Positions 44,321-53,499 of a stretch of DNA of 64,000 nucleotides are shown here, one piece after another (positions within the stretch are counted from its first letter, which is position 1; each line of letters begins with the position of its first letter). The notes under the pieces were generated by a model. That model was not told where the DNA came from, searched no databases, and saw only the letters and a list, made by a program, of their open reading frames with translations. The stretch is from assembly GCF_037477895.1 (NCBI RefSeq), contig NZ_CP132744.1, positions 62,001 through 126,000 of the forward strand. The letters are read 5' to 3'. The translations under genes were made by a program, and so were the position numbers. Origin of the DNA: Mycetohabitans endofungorum (lineage in GTDB: Bacteria > Pseudomonadota > Gammaproteobacteria > Burkholderiales > Burkholderiaceae).

Positions 44321-45166
44321 GGTAGAGCACCGCGTTGTTAACTGCTACTACGTTTACATATACGGTAAATCTTAAAACCAACACTCGGTCATGCCAAGTT
44401 AGACAAATGGGCGATATGTCAGGATCACCTACACAACACAGCCAGGTTTCGTCATGCATCAAGTCAACTAAATTCACTACTCGCTGTTCTTCGTACGCTG
44501 TAAGCAATTGGCCATTACACCCATGCAGTACGGTTTGCTAACCCAGCTGTCGCATGTACTAAGGGTGGTTTGATTACGTGGGAGTCAAGTGAACAAGACC
44601 CAGTGCCAATGCATCGAGCAGCTACTCGGGAACAGACGCACATCCGTCAAACTCCTCAAATAGCATCGCGAGTGGCATACATCGGTCAAAATCACCCATC
44701 ACTCATGCCTAACCAATGCGTACCACGTTGTTTTTACCGACTCAGGCGTATCGATTTCGTTTGAAATCCACAAAGTTGCTTCGAGATAGCCGGGCTATGG
44801 CAAAATCGGGCACTTTCTACTCTGCTCGTATTTGCTCGGGCAGCCAATCCGGCTTATCCGGCATCGCACGGGACACATAGCTACAACGATCTGCGGTGCA
44901 ACAGCGGACGCGCCCGTCAGGCGACGCAGCCGCCACCTTGACGGAACGTGCCCAACCGGTCGTATCAGGCTGTGGATTGCTTCACGCCGTGGTATTTCGA
45001 TGCGGTGTTCGCACAGGGTATATCGCCACGCGTGCCGCCCGGCGGCCACGCGCAAACCGGCGACGATCGTAGATAATGAGCCAGCCGCGCCGGTGGTGCG
45101 CAACGACTGTCCTCTAGGCAAATACTTTGCAGAAACGCTGGATACTTGACAGGAGAAGGCATCACG

Positions 45167-46369
45167 ATGAAGTCGGCGTTTTCTTTTTTTCCGAGCTGGC
45201 CGCTGGTTCCCGACGCGGTTTTCTATGCCGGCCTCATCTTACTGATCGCCGGGTTGTGCGGTGAAGCCTGTTGGCGGGCGTTTCGCTTACCGCGCATTAC
45301 CGGCTATGCGATCATCGGCCTGGTGGCTTCGGGCACCGGTGCGCATGCGATTGATGCGACATTGGGTTTTTCGACACGCTTGTTAATGGACGTGGCACTC
45401 GGCTTATTGCTGTTTGAGCTTGGCAGCCGTGTCGACTTGCGTTGGTTGCGCAAGAATCCATGGCTGATCGTATCGAGCCTGGCCGAGGGGGCGTTGACGT
45501 TCATCGCGGTGTTTGGCGCATTGCTGTCGTTGAAGATGCCGGTCGTCGAGGCAACCGTGCTGGCGGCGATCGCGATCGCCACTTCGCCTGCGATGGTAAT
45601 CCAGTTAAAGACCGAACTGCGTGCACAGGGGCAGGTCACGCAGCGTTTGCTGACCCTCGCGGCACTCAACAGCATGTACGCTGTCGTATTGGTGAAGCTG
45701 GTGTCTGGCTGGTTGCACCAGGAGTACTACGGCAACGCGTTCGCCACGATTGTGCAGCCGATTTACTTAATTGTCGGCTCGTCGGTGTTGGCCTATGGGC
45801 TTGCGCGCAGTTGTAATTTCCTGTACCGGCGTATCGGTTTGCAAGACGAGCATTCATTTGTCGCGATCTTTGGCCTCGTGCTCCTGGCGATCGCCATCGC
45901 GCATCTGTTCAAGTTGTCCACGGTTCTGGCCTTGCTCGCAGCGGGAATCATCTTCAAGAACTTGGATGAGCGCCCGCAGCTGTGGCCTGAGCATTTCGGC
46001 AGCGCCGGCTGGCTGCTAACCGTGATCCTGTTTGTGTTGACGCTACTTAGCTTCCAATGGTCGCAGATCGCCATGGGTGGATTGGCCGCGCTTGTGTTAA
46101 TCGTCGCGCGCTTCGTCGCCAAGCTGGTGGGTGTACTGGCATTTGCTAAGCCCAGCGGTATCGACCTGCGTCAAGGTACTGCGCTGGGCGTGTCGCTTGC
46201 GCCGATGTCCGCGCTCGCGTACTTGCTGATGGACGACACCTATGCGTTGTATCCTGACTTCGACCCCGCGTTTCGAGCCGTGCTGATGTGCTCGATTGTC
46301 ACGCTGCAACTGGCTGCGCCACTGCTCGTGTATTGGGGACTGGCGCGCGCGGGTGAACGGCGTCAATGA
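45167..46369 (+). CDS. Cation:proton antiporter, CPA2 family
   Basis: 400 residues from ATG 45167, preceded by AGGAGAAGG at a good distance. Twelve or so membrane segments; the family region [24 protein letters not shown] and [21 protein letters not shown] resembles KefB/NapA-type exchangers. The unwound helix region [16 protein letters not shown] is also seen. There is no C-terminal TrkA-N domain, so regulation by nucleotides is not expected. It exchanges Na+ or K+ for H+. A YbdK gene follows after 70 bases. Confidence 0.85.
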   Translation: MKSAFSFFPSWPLVPDAVFYAGLILLIAGLCGEACWRAFRLPRITGYAIIGLVASGTGAHAIDATLGFSTRLLMDVALGLLLFELGSRVDLRWLRKNPWLIVSSLAEGALTFIAVFGALLSLKMPVVEATVLAAIAIATSPAMVIQLKTELRAQGQVTQRLLTLAALNSMYAVVLVKLVSGWLHQEYYGNAFATIVQPIYLIVGSSVLAYGLARSCNFLYRRIGLQDEHSFVAIFGLVLLAIAIAHLFKLSTVLALLAAGIIFKNLDERPQLWPEHFGSAGWLLTVILFVLTLLSFQWSQIAMGGLAALVLIVARFVAKLVGVLAFAKPSGIDLRQGTALGVSLAPMSALAYLLMDDTYALYPDFDPAFRAVLMCSIVTLQLAAPLLVYWGLARAGERRQ

Positions 46370-46439
46370 CAATTGGTGCAGCCGCGATATGCGGCTGCGG
46401 CCAGGTGTACAACAAGCGAAGCATCCAGAGGCGTTGATT

Positions 46440-47555
46440 ATGGCACTCGAACCCTTCATCAATTCGGAGCCGTTCACGTTCGGCATCGAGCTAGAGATCC
46501 AGGTCGTCAATACGCACGACTATGACCTGACCAAGGCCGCATCCGATCTGATGCGGCTGATCAAGGACCAAAAGGCCCCAGGCGTGGTCACACCCGAGAT
46601 CACCGAAAGCATGATCGAACTGTCGACCGGCATTTGCCGCTCCCATGCACAGGCGCTGGACGAGCTTCGCGCGCTGCGTGACATGCTGGTTTGCGCGGCC
46701 GATCAACTCAATGTCGGGCTATGCGGCGGCGGCACGCATGCATTCCAGCAATGGAACGAGCGGCAGATCTTCGACATGCCGCGGTTCCAGTATCTATCGG
46801 AACTGTACGGCTATCTGGCCAAGCAATTCACCGTGTTCGGCCAGCATGTGCACGTCGGCTGCCCGGACGCGGACAGTGCATTGTTCCTATTGCATTCGAT
46901 GTCGCGGTATATTCCGCATTTCATCGCGTTGTCAGCCTCATCGCCATACGTGCAAGGTGTGGATACGGGATTTCATTCGGCACGGCTAAATTCGGTATTT
47001 GCATTTCCGCTCTCGGGCCGCGCGCCGTACGAGCTGACGTGGAAAGGTTTCGAGACGTATTTCTCGAAAATGGTCAGCACCGGCGTGGTGAACAGCATGA
47101 AGGATTTCTACTGGGACATCCGGCCGAAGCCCGGCTACGGCACCATTGAGGTACGCGTGATGGATACGCCGCTGTCGATCGATCGGGCTGCGGCGATTGC
47201 GTCGTACATCCAGGCGCTCGCACGTTACTTGCTGCTCGAGCGGCCGCTGACGCTGTCCGAGGACGACTATCTCGTCTATACGTTCAACCGTTTTGAGGCA
47301 TGCCGTTTCGGACTTTCCGGTGTATTTGTCAATCCACAGACCCGTGAGCGGCGCACGATCGGTGAAGATATCCTGGCAACGCTTGCTGCACTAGAGCCGC
47401 ATGCACGCGCGCTGGGCTCGATCGGCGCGCTGACCGATATCGAGCGAATTGCGCGAGGCGGCGAGAATGATGCGACATGGCTGCGCAATGTCTTCAGCCT
47501 GGAACAGTCGTTACCCGAAGTGGTGCGGCAGCAGACGCTACGCTGGCGAGGCTGA
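46440..47555 (+). CDS. Carboxylate-amine ligase, YbdK type (GCS2 family)
   Basis: 371 residues from ATG 46440 (AGAGG upstream). The N-terminus [20 protein letters not shown] holds the GIELE motif of glutamate-cysteine-ligase family 2; [11 protein letters not shown] and [14 protein letters not shown] are also typical. YbdK of E. coli has weak glutamate-cysteine ligase activity; the natural role is unclear. It is distinct from gshA at 19683. Possibly co-transcribed with the upstream antiporter. Confidence 0.88.
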   Translation: MALEPFINSEPFTFGIELEIQVVNTHDYDLTKAASDLMRLIKDQKAPGVVTPEITESMIELSTGICRSHAQALDELRALRDMLVCAADQLNVGLCGGGTHAFQQWNERQIFDMPRFQYLSELYGYLAKQFTVFGQHVHVGCPDADSALFLLHSMSRYIPHFIALSASSPYVQGVDTGFHSARLNSVFAFPLSGRAPYELTWKGFETYFSKMVSTGVVNSMKDFYWDIRPKPGYGTIEVRVMDTPLSIDRAAAIASYIQALARYLLLERPLTLSEDDYLVYTFNRFEACRFGLSGVFVNPQTRERRTIGEDILATLAALEPHARALGSIGALTDIERIARGGENDATWLRNVFSLEQSLPEVVRQQTLRWRG

Positions 47556-48239
47556 CACATTGCCGCGTTGCCACTATCGCTGTGCCGGCAATTGTTTCGT
47601 AATCCCGGCTGTATGGCGTGTGGTGGCCGCGCCCGGATCGACTTATTGAATAACGAATAGCCCCACGGAACCCCAGTAATTTATCGTTGTCCGCCATAAT
47701 ATGTAGGCATCCGGAAAGCTTGGTAAAGGTTCGAAATGTTTGCGCTTAATACGGTAGTGGGCTCGATTCGACATCCTCACCAAGATTATCAGAATTTTCG
47801 TATAGAACAATAATAGTCGTTAACAAAGGCGGGCCCACAGCGTGGAAAACTGCAGAAAACACTAGTACATCAATATGTTATGAAAATGATAACAATAGAG
47901 ATTGCGGCGTTGCTACGTTGGATCGCGATGAACAGAGGTTAGCTTGCCGCTACCGTCGGACACTTATTCAGAATTGATGCACCATGATCGACGCCGTTTT
48001 TTCACGGGTTTATCCACCGTTTATGTTTGATTGCGACATGACCTATCATTCAGGATCGCATAGAATGGACACGTCGATCCGGTAACGTGGCCACAGAACA
48101 TCGTGGTACGAACTTTCATTGTTGGCGTTCTGGCGCATGGCTGCGCGGCGCCAACAGTGAACCGGGCGGCGGGAGCCGCAGTGCATTGCTGCAGGTTCCC
48201 ATCTTTATAATTATCTTGGATGGATTGCAAAACACGACT
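47556..48239. other. Low-GC intergenic region
   Basis: 684 bases with no gene. The part 47640-48060 is strikingly AT-rich for this genome and includes one DnaA-like box with a single mismatch (TTATCCACC at 48010-48018). It could contain regulatory sites for the MarR gene downstream or be an insertion of foreign DNA. Confidence 0.5.
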
Positions 48240-48884
48240 ATGAGCGAAGGGGTCTACGGCGATAGGGTAACCGGTCGAATTACCCATGGGTTGCTGCGGC
48301 TGAGTACGGCAATGCGCAGTCAGGCCTGGGGCTGGGCAGAAGGCGTGGGCCTAACGCCGACCCAGGGAGAAATCCTGGTGTTGTTGATGCAGCGCAAGGG
48401 ACCGATGCGTCTAGGCGAGATCGCGCGTGAAACGGCATTGACACCGGCCACCACCAGCGATGCAGTCAGTACCTTGGAGAGCAAGGGCTTGGTCGAGAAA
48501 CGCCGCGCGCTGGACGATGGGCGGGCGCTCGCGGTGCGCCTGAGCGCGCGTGGCAAGACGGCTGCCAAAAAGGCGTTGCAATGGCCCGACTTCATCGGGC
48601 ATGCACTCAGTGTGCTGCGCACGGAGGAACAATCGCACTTCTATCGCTCGTTGTTGAAGATGATCTGGCAGATGCAGGAGAAGGACCATATTCCACGTCA
48701 TCGGATGTGTGTCTCATGTACTCATTTTGTGCCGAGCAAAACGCCGAAGAAGACACCGCACCGGTGCGAGTTGCTCGATCTGTCGATGGGCGACACAGAC
48801 CTGCGGCTCGATTGTTCGGTCTTTGAAGAAGCCGACGTACCCACACAGAAGAGAACCTGGAAGATCTTCTCGCAAGCTGTCTGA
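48240..48884 (+). CDS. MarR-family regulator with Cys-rich C-terminal extension
   Basis: 214 residues. A MarR winged helix is clear: GLTPTQGEILVLLMQRKGPMRLGEIARETALTPATTSDAV, wing KRRALDDGRALAVRLSARG. About 50 residues are added at the C-terminus with CVSCTHFVPS, HRCELLD and LDCSVFEEA, four cysteines and His in a CxxC-x(n)-C-x(n)-C pattern that could hold zinc or an iron-sulfur cluster. ATG 48240 is chosen at the start of the conserved helix. Regulated genes are unknown; an Old-Yellow-Enzyme remnant follows, which may once have been its target. Confidence 0.85.
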   Translation: MSEGVYGDRVTGRITHGLLRLSTAMRSQAWGWAEGVGLTPTQGEILVLLMQRKGPMRLGEIARETALTPATTSDAVSTLESKGLVEKRRALDDGRALAVRLSARGKTAAKKALQWPDFIGHALSVLRTEEQSHFYRSLLKMIWQMQEKDHIPRHRMCVSCTHFVPSKTPKKTPHRCELLDLSMGDTDLRLDCSVFEEADVPTQKRTWKIFSQAV

Positions 48885-48890
48885 GGGGGA

Positions 48891-49165
48891 GTGCCGCAAC
48901 GTCGTCGGCTGCGCGACATGACGCTCGCGAACCGGATCGTCATGTCGCCGATGTGCCGGTATTCAGCGTTGCAGGGCCGGGCCGCAAACTGGCACATGAT
49001 CAGTTTGGGCCAACTGGCGCTGTCCAGGGCCGGCATACTGGACCATCGAGGCGAGCGCGGTGGAACCGGCTGGCCGTATCACGCCAGCGGACCTCGGATT
49101 GTGAGACATGCGCGGTACGGCTCGTCGGTGCGATCCGCGATGCATTCGATGCGTGCCCGCGTTGA
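48891..49165 (+). pseudogene. Remnant of NADH:flavin oxidoreductase (Old Yellow Enzyme)
   Basis: Reads LRDMTLANRIVMSPMCRYSALQGRAANWHMISLGQLALSRAGIL, then after a frame change TIEASAVEPAGRITPADLGL and a stop. This is the N-terminal third of OYE family proteins (XenA/YqjM type). The rest is missing. It immediately follows the MarR gene, an arrangement often seen for redox-sensing regulators and their reductase. Confidence 0.8.
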
Positions 49166-49231
49166 ACAGCGCAATGGTGTGCGTGTACGATGCGGAGTTT
49201 CACAGTTGATTCTTCGGGGAAGGACGATTCG

Positions 49232-49789
49232 ATGAGTTCACGCAGGATCGCCGTACGCCGCTCTGGAGTGCATGGCAAAGGCGTGTTCGCGACCAGCAGG
49301 ATTGCGCCGGGCGAGCAGCTGATCGAATACAAAGGAGAGCGCATTTCCTGGAAGGAAGCGCTGCGTCGCCATCCGCACGATCCTGAGCAGCCGAACCATA
49401 CATTTTATTTTGCGCTAGATGATGGCACAGTGATCGATGGTAAGGTTGACGGCAACAGTGCGCGCTGGATCAATCATTCGTGTGCGCCGAACTGCGAAGC
49501 GCAGGAGGTCGACGGGCGCGTATTCATCCATGCGATCCGTACGATCGAGCCGGATGAGGAGTTGTTCTACGACTATGGGCTGGTCATCGACGCACGACTG
49601 ACAAAGAAGCTGAAGAAGGAATATGAATGCCGGTGCGGCGCGAAGAAGTGCCGCGGTACGATGCTCGCAACATCGTCGCCGGTGTCCGGCAGCGGCGGTA
49701 AAAAGCCGCGTGCCAGCAGCGGCGACGTGAAGCCGCGCAACAGCAGTCGCCAGCACGGCAATTTGGCCTCGGTGAAGAAAAAGCGCTGA
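49232..49789 (+). CDS. SET-domain protein lysine methyltransferase
   Basis: 185 residues from ATG 49232 (AAGGA upstream). SET motifs in order: GVHGKGVFATSRIAPGEQLIEYKGE, ARWINHSCAPNCEAQ (SAM and pseudoknot motif), DEELFYDYG, and a post-SET cysteine motif CRCGAKKCRG. The C-terminal tail is basic and Lys/Arg/Ser-rich. It methylates lysine on proteins. A Burkholderia thailandensis SET protein (BtSET) has been reported, as I recall, as a nucleolar effector in host cells. No signal peptide is seen here, so it might act on bacterial proteins. Confidence 0.88.
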   Translation: MSSRRIAVRRSGVHGKGVFATSRIAPGEQLIEYKGERISWKEALRRHPHDPEQPNHTFYFALDDGTVIDGKVDGNSARWINHSCAPNCEAQEVDGRVFIHAIRTIEPDEELFYDYGLVIDARLTKKLKKEYECRCGAKKCRGTMLATSSPVSGSGGKKPRASSGDVKPRNSSRQHGNLASVKKKR

Positions 49790-49845
49790 ACGCGGCGGGG
49801 CCCGTGCCGGCCAGGCCGGGTTGTATTCGTAGGCCGCGCCAGAGT

Positions 49846-51396
49846 TCAGTGGGCCGGTCCCGGCGGCGGATCATCGTGTCCAGGCTGGCGCAACGACGGC
49901 AGCGGCAGGCGCACGATAAATCGTGATCCGCCGCCTGGCGTGTCTTCATAGTGGATCGAGCCACCGTGCAGCGCGATGATGTCCCGCACGATGGCCAGCC
50001 CCAGGCCCGCGCCCATCGGCCCTTCGCTGCCGGTCTGCGCATCGCCGCGGAAAAAGCGCTTGAACAGGTCGGCATGCAGCGCCTTCGGCACACCGGGGCC
50101 GTTATCCTCGACAACCACTTTCGCCCAGCGGCGCAGGTTGGCGGGCGGCCGGGCTCCGGGGGCGCGCTCGGCTGATTCGACGGCCACAGTCGCGCGATCG
50201 TCGGCCGATTCGGCCTCGGAGAGCAGGACATCGACATGGCCGACCGTGACCGTGACGGTGCCGCCGCCGCTGGGCCGCGCCGGTGGTACATATTTGAGCG
50301 CGTTATCAATCAAGTTGCCGATGACCTCGCGTAGTAACACTGGATTACCCCGCACGATCAGCGGTTTGCTATCCGGTGGCGGATCGTAGTGAAAGCCCAG
50401 ATCCAGTTGCGCGGCCAGCGCACGGGGCACCCATTCCGCGCCGGTGTCGAACGCAAGCTCGGTCAGGTCGATATCGACAAATCGCGCGTTTTGCTCCTCC
50501 GGTTCCGCACGGGCTAACGACAACAATTGGTTAGATAGGCGCACTGCGCGGTCTGCCGAGGTGCGCAGCTCGTGTAGCGCAAGCCGCAACGTCGTATTGT
50601 CCTTGGCCACGCTGGCCTGTTCGGCATGCAGCTTGACTGCGGTCAACGGCGTGCGCAGTTGGTGCGCGGCATCGGCAATGAACTTGCGCTGTGCGTCTAG
50701 CGCCGCTTTTAACCGATCGAGTAACGCGTTCAGTGCACTGGTCAATGGGCGGATTTCCAGTGGCACGTGTGTTTCATCCACGGGCTCCAGCGATCGGTGC
50801 GTCTGGCGGTTCAGCGAGTCAGCCAGGTCGGTGAGCGGATTCAATTGCTGGTTGACTACACGCCATACGATTGCCCAGCCGGCGAACAGCAAAATTAGCA
50901 GCGGTATCATGATCGCGACGAGGAATTCAGCGGCGATTTGGTAGCCGTGTGTGACGTGCTGGCCCACCTCGATGATGATTGCATCGCCGTTTACCTGTTC
51001 GACCCGTACCTGGGCCACCCGCACCAGGCTGTCGCCATAGCGGGCGTCGAACACGTACGCGTAGTGCATGTGGCGCACCCGCGTGCCGTGCAGCGGCAAT
51101 GCCGGGTCGCCAGCGATCAGCTGATTGCCGCGGCTCACCCGGTAGATTAACTGCTGCACCGGATCGGAAAACATCGCATGCGTGAGCGGCGGCACGGTCC
51201 GCGGCGCGTCCGGCCCGGACAGCTCGACTTGCCGTGCAATCGCGCTGGCCAGGTCGATCATCGAACGGTCAACGACTCGCTCGGTGTATTCCCACGCGAG
51301 CCAGTACGCGATGAGTCCGCTCATCAACGCTAGCATTGACAACGGCGCCGCCAGCTTGCGCAGCAGCGAGCGGCGTAGACTCTTGGCAGCAATCAC
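49846..51396 (-). CDS. Sensor histidine kinase (TctE/QseC type)
   Basis: 516 residues. N-terminal membrane helix (LAAPLSMLALMSGLIAYWLAW), periplasmic sensor of about 140 residues (2CSK_N-like), second helix (FLVAIMIPLLILLFAGWAIVW), HAMP-like segment, H-box FIADAAHQLRTPLTAVKLH, N-box NLIDNALKY, G1 DNGPGVP and G2 GAGLGLAIVRDI. About 35 extra residues (around VDVLLSEAESADDRATV) are inserted between the N and G1 boxes. It overlaps the response-regulator stop by four bases, so the two are coupled. Neighbours give no hint of the stimulus. Confidence 0.9.
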   Translation of the reverse strand: MIAAKSLRRSLLRKLAAPLSMLALMSGLIAYWLAWEYTERVVDRSMIDLASAIARQVELSGPDAPRTVPPLTHAMFSDPVQQLIYRVSRGNQLIAGDPALPLHGTRVRHMHYAYVFDARYGDSLVRVAQVRVEQVNGDAIIIEVGQHVTHGYQIAAEFLVAIMIPLLILLFAGWAIVWRVVNQQLNPLTDLADSLNRQTHRSLEPVDETHVPLEIRPLTSALNALLDRLKAALDAQRKFIADAAHQLRTPLTAVKLHAEQASVAKDNTTLRLALHELRTSADRAVRLSNQLLSLARAEPEEQNARFVDIDLTELAFDTGAEWVPRALAAQLDLGFHYDPPPDSKPLIVRGNPVLLREVIGNLIDNALKYVPPARPSGGGTVTVTVGHVDVLLSEAESADDRATVAVESAERAPGARPPANLRRWAKVVVEDNGPGVPKALHADLFKRFFRGDAQTGSEGPMGAGLGLAIVRDIIALHGGSIHYEDTPGGGSRFIVRLPLPSLRQPGHDDPPPGPAH

Positions 51397-52079
51397 GGAT
51401 TCTGGCGGATTTCCTGAAGCAGGTAGCCGAAGCCGCGCACGGTCACGATTTCAACGCGGCAATGCTCGAGCTTCTTGCGTACGCGGTGCACATAGACCTC
51501 GATCGCCGTGTCGCCGAGGTCGCCGCCGAAGTGCGTTAGGTGGTCCTGCAACTGCGCCTTGCTGACCACGCGCCCGTGGCGCAACAGCAGCATCTCAAGC
51601 ACCGCGAACTCGCGCGGCGACAACTCGAGCGGTTTGTCGTCGTTGAAGATGCGCCGATCGACGCCGGATAGCCTCAGTCCGCCGAGGCTTACCTCCGGAC
51701 GCGGCATGTCGCCATGCGACCCGCTGCGGCGCATGATCGCACGGATCCGGGCCTCGAGTTCGGCCGGCTCGAACGGTTTGATCATGTAGTCGTCGGCGCC
51801 GCTGTTCAAGCCCTGCACGCGGTCGTCCAATTCGTCGCGGGCGGTTAGCACGATGACCGGCGTATGGCGATTCGTCTGCCTGAATCGCGCCAGCAACGTC
51901 ATGCCGTCGATGCCCGGCAAACCCAAATCGAGAATCACAAGTTCATGCCGGTTCTGTGTCAAGGCCTGTTCCGCAAAAATGCCGTCGTGGACCATGTCCA
52001 CCGTAAAGCCCGCCTGCTCTAGGCTGCTCTGGATACCCCGTGCGATGGGGCGGTCATCTTCGATCAGGAGAAGTCGCAT
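51393..52079 (-). CDS. OmpR-family response regulator
   Basis: 228 residues. Receiver with IEDD, phospho-acceptor Asp51 in LVILDLGLPGIDG, Thr in VLTAR and Lys in YMIKPFEP; C-terminal winged helix ending TVRGFGYLL. It is the partner of the kinase at 49846, overlapping it by ATGA. It is close to TctD/QseB/PmrA regulators, which commonly control nutrient uptake or envelope genes. Its promoter faces that of the DUF3717 gene. Confidence 0.93.
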   Translation of the reverse strand: MRLLLIEDDRPIARGIQSSLEQAGFTVDMVHDGIFAEQALTQNRHELVILDLGLPGIDGMTLLARFRQTNRHTPVIVLTARDELDDRVQGLNSGADDYMIKPFEPAELEARIRAIMRRSGSHGDMPRPEVSLGGLRLSGVDRRIFNDDKPLELSPREFAVLEMLLLRHGRVVSKAQLQDHLTHFGGDLGDTAIEVYVHRVRKKLEHCRVEIVTVRGFGYLLQEIRQNP

Positions 52080-52154
52080 GAAAGTCGCTCAAGTACAATG
52101 GGTTGGACCGCCTGCCGGGGCGACAAGGCCCCGCGTTTTGCACAAGGGCCCGCG

Positions 52155-52376
52155 ATGTCCAATATCTCGATTCACGAACTGGAAGCTGCAATCAACTACT
52201 GGCGTGCTCGCTCGCCGTCCACCGGTGATGAATTGCGCCTGGGCAACGAGGCGAGCGCGTTATCGAAACCTTATGCGCTTTTGATTGTAACGCGTCAGCA
52301 CGCCATTCCGGAGGACGCGCTAGACCCCGTGGCGCGCGAGGCGTGGCAGGCTTACATACGGTTGAACGGGCGCTGA
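52155..52376 (+). CDS. DUF3717-family small protein
   Basis: 73 residues: MSNISIHELEAAINYWRAR, SPSTGDELRLGNEASALSKPYALLIV, EDALDPVAREAWQAYI. This is a Burkholderia-typical short protein of unknown function (DUF3717). It lies between the response-regulator gene (divergent) and the phhB gene (convergent). The start follows GGGCCCGCG with no strong ribosome site. Confidence 0.75.
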   Translation: MSNISIHELEAAINYWRARSPSTGDELRLGNEASALSKPYALLIVTRQHAIPEDALDPVAREAWQAYIRLNGR

Positions 52377-52407
52377 CATTTGTGAAAGGCAGCGCCCGCG
52401 CGAGCCT

Positions 52408-52710
52408 TTAACAGCATGACGCGCCGACGATCGAATCGATGAAGCCGGCCAGCTCGACGTCACGCGTGGTGATGCCGCCTGCCTCGTGCGTGGCCAGTGT
52501 GATCTCGACCCGATTGTAGACATTGAACCATTCCGGATGATGGTTCATTTCCTGCGCCTTGATCGCCACACGAGTCATGAAGCCGAACGCCGCGTTGAAG
52601 TCGGCGAACTGCAACTTGCGCTGAATCGCGTCACGGCCGCTGACCGGCTGCCATGCGGGCAATGTCGAGCCGAGCTTCGAGCGCTCGTCGGCGCTGAGTT
52701 TCTGGATCAT
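52408..52710 (-). CDS. phhB: Pterin-4a-carbinolamine dehydratase
   Basis: 100 residues. [36 protein letters not shown] carries the EMNHHPEW motif with the catalytic histidines. It regenerates tetrahydrobiopterin for phenylalanine hydroxylase. The phhA gene is not in the window. The start overlaps the stop of the CYTH gene by four bases. Confidence 0.93.
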   Translation of the reverse strand: MIQKLSADERSKLGSTLPAWQPVSGRDAIQRKLQFADFNAAFGFMTRVAIKAQEMNHHPEWFNVYNRVEITLATHEAGGITTRDVELAGFIDSIVGASCC

Positions 52711-53234
52711 GTCGTCACTTGTTTCTGCAGCAGGTCAACATAGGCATGCGGCACGAGGTCTGTGTCGGATACACCCAGCTTGCCGAAGATATCGAGTGCT
52801 TCAGCTTCGCCACCCGCCTCCTCGTCATCCTGTGCGAGCACGACTTCAAGTTCGACGAAATCACCTAGGCCGTCGACACGATCCAGATGGATCCGGGTGC
52901 GGCCGGCCAGGTAGACGGTGCGCTCCTTTGTGACGATGCCGCTCGTGCCCAGTGCCGCAGCTAGGAGCGCATGCGTGGCGTGCGGATTCGCGACCGGACA
53001 GCGCTGGTAGAACGACACCTTTGGACCATCGCGGTCATCGCGTTGGTAGAAGATCAACTCGGCTGGCGTGCCATCCTCGAACTGTCGTAGTTTCAGCCTG
53101 CCGCGCGGCACATCGTAGAAGTGATCCTGCTGGCGGTACACCAACGGGGCGTCGCCGTTGGCGAGCGCCGCCGCGCGCTCGCGCAGCGCGTCGATGTTCG
53201 GAATCCGGGCCTTCATTTCGATGTTACGTGCCAT
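52707..53234 (-). CDS. CYTH-domain protein (class IV adenylate cyclase / thiamine triphosphatase type)
   Basis: 175 residues from ATG 53234. N-terminal ExExK-like motif in [52 protein letters not shown] and DLLQKQ are CYTH strands. The family splits triphosphates or forms cAMP; the member here is CyaB-like. It is translationally coupled to phhB, an association that seems accidental or housekeeping. Confidence 0.85.
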   Translation of the reverse strand: MARNIEMKARIPNIDALRERAAALANGDAPLVYRQQDHFYDVPRGRLKLRQFEDGTPAELIFYQRDDRDGPKVSFYQRCPVANPHATHALLAAALGTSGIVTKERTVYLAGRTRIHLDRVDGLGDFVELEVVLAQDDEEAGGEAEALDIFGKLGVSDTDLVPHAYVDLLQKQVTT

Positions 53235-53383
53235 TGATCTCTCCACGACGATGGGTGCGGTAAATGGCCGAACGGCGCTTGCCGCGCGGCTGCTCATGCA
53301 GCTTAGCGTATCATCGTGTCATTGTGCCCATTGTTGTTCGACTAGTCGCAGCGCAGCAGCAATCGCTGGCTCGTGGTGGCGCC

Positions 53384-53482
53384 GGCGAGTATGACTACAT
53401 CATTGTGGGGGCGGGCACGCCATGCTGCATGCTGGCGAACCGGTTCTCGGTGGATCCGGGCATCCGGGCCGGGGGTCGAGCA
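53384..53482 (+). pseudogene. N-terminal fragment of a GMC oxidoreductase / choline-dehydrogenase-like gene
   Basis: GEYDYIIVGAGTPCCMLANRFSVDPGIR is the FAD-binding start of GMC oxidoreductases (compare DYIIVGAGSAGCVLANRLS). The frame is lost within 25 bases of the start of the BetR/receiver gene, so the rest of the gene is gone. The break is close to where similarity to the left-edge copy begins. Confidence 0.75.
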
Positions 53483-53499
53483 GATGATCCAGACATGAC

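Larger units (their letters stand above)
44096..45166. other. Candidate chromosome replication origin (oriC)
   Basis: 1071 bases without a gene, visibly lower in GC than the surroundings, especially 44200-44800. It contains two perfect DnaA boxes (TGTGGATAA at 44142-44150, TTATCCACA at 44312-44320) and one with a single mismatch (TTATCCACC at 44127-44135). The neighbours are origin-type genes: hupB and mnmC on one side and mnmG-rsmG-parA-parB with parS sites 12 kb away. Most genes to the left (gsp, hupB) run leftward and most to the right run rightward. Sampled GC-skew by eye was inconclusive. Confidence 0.55.
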
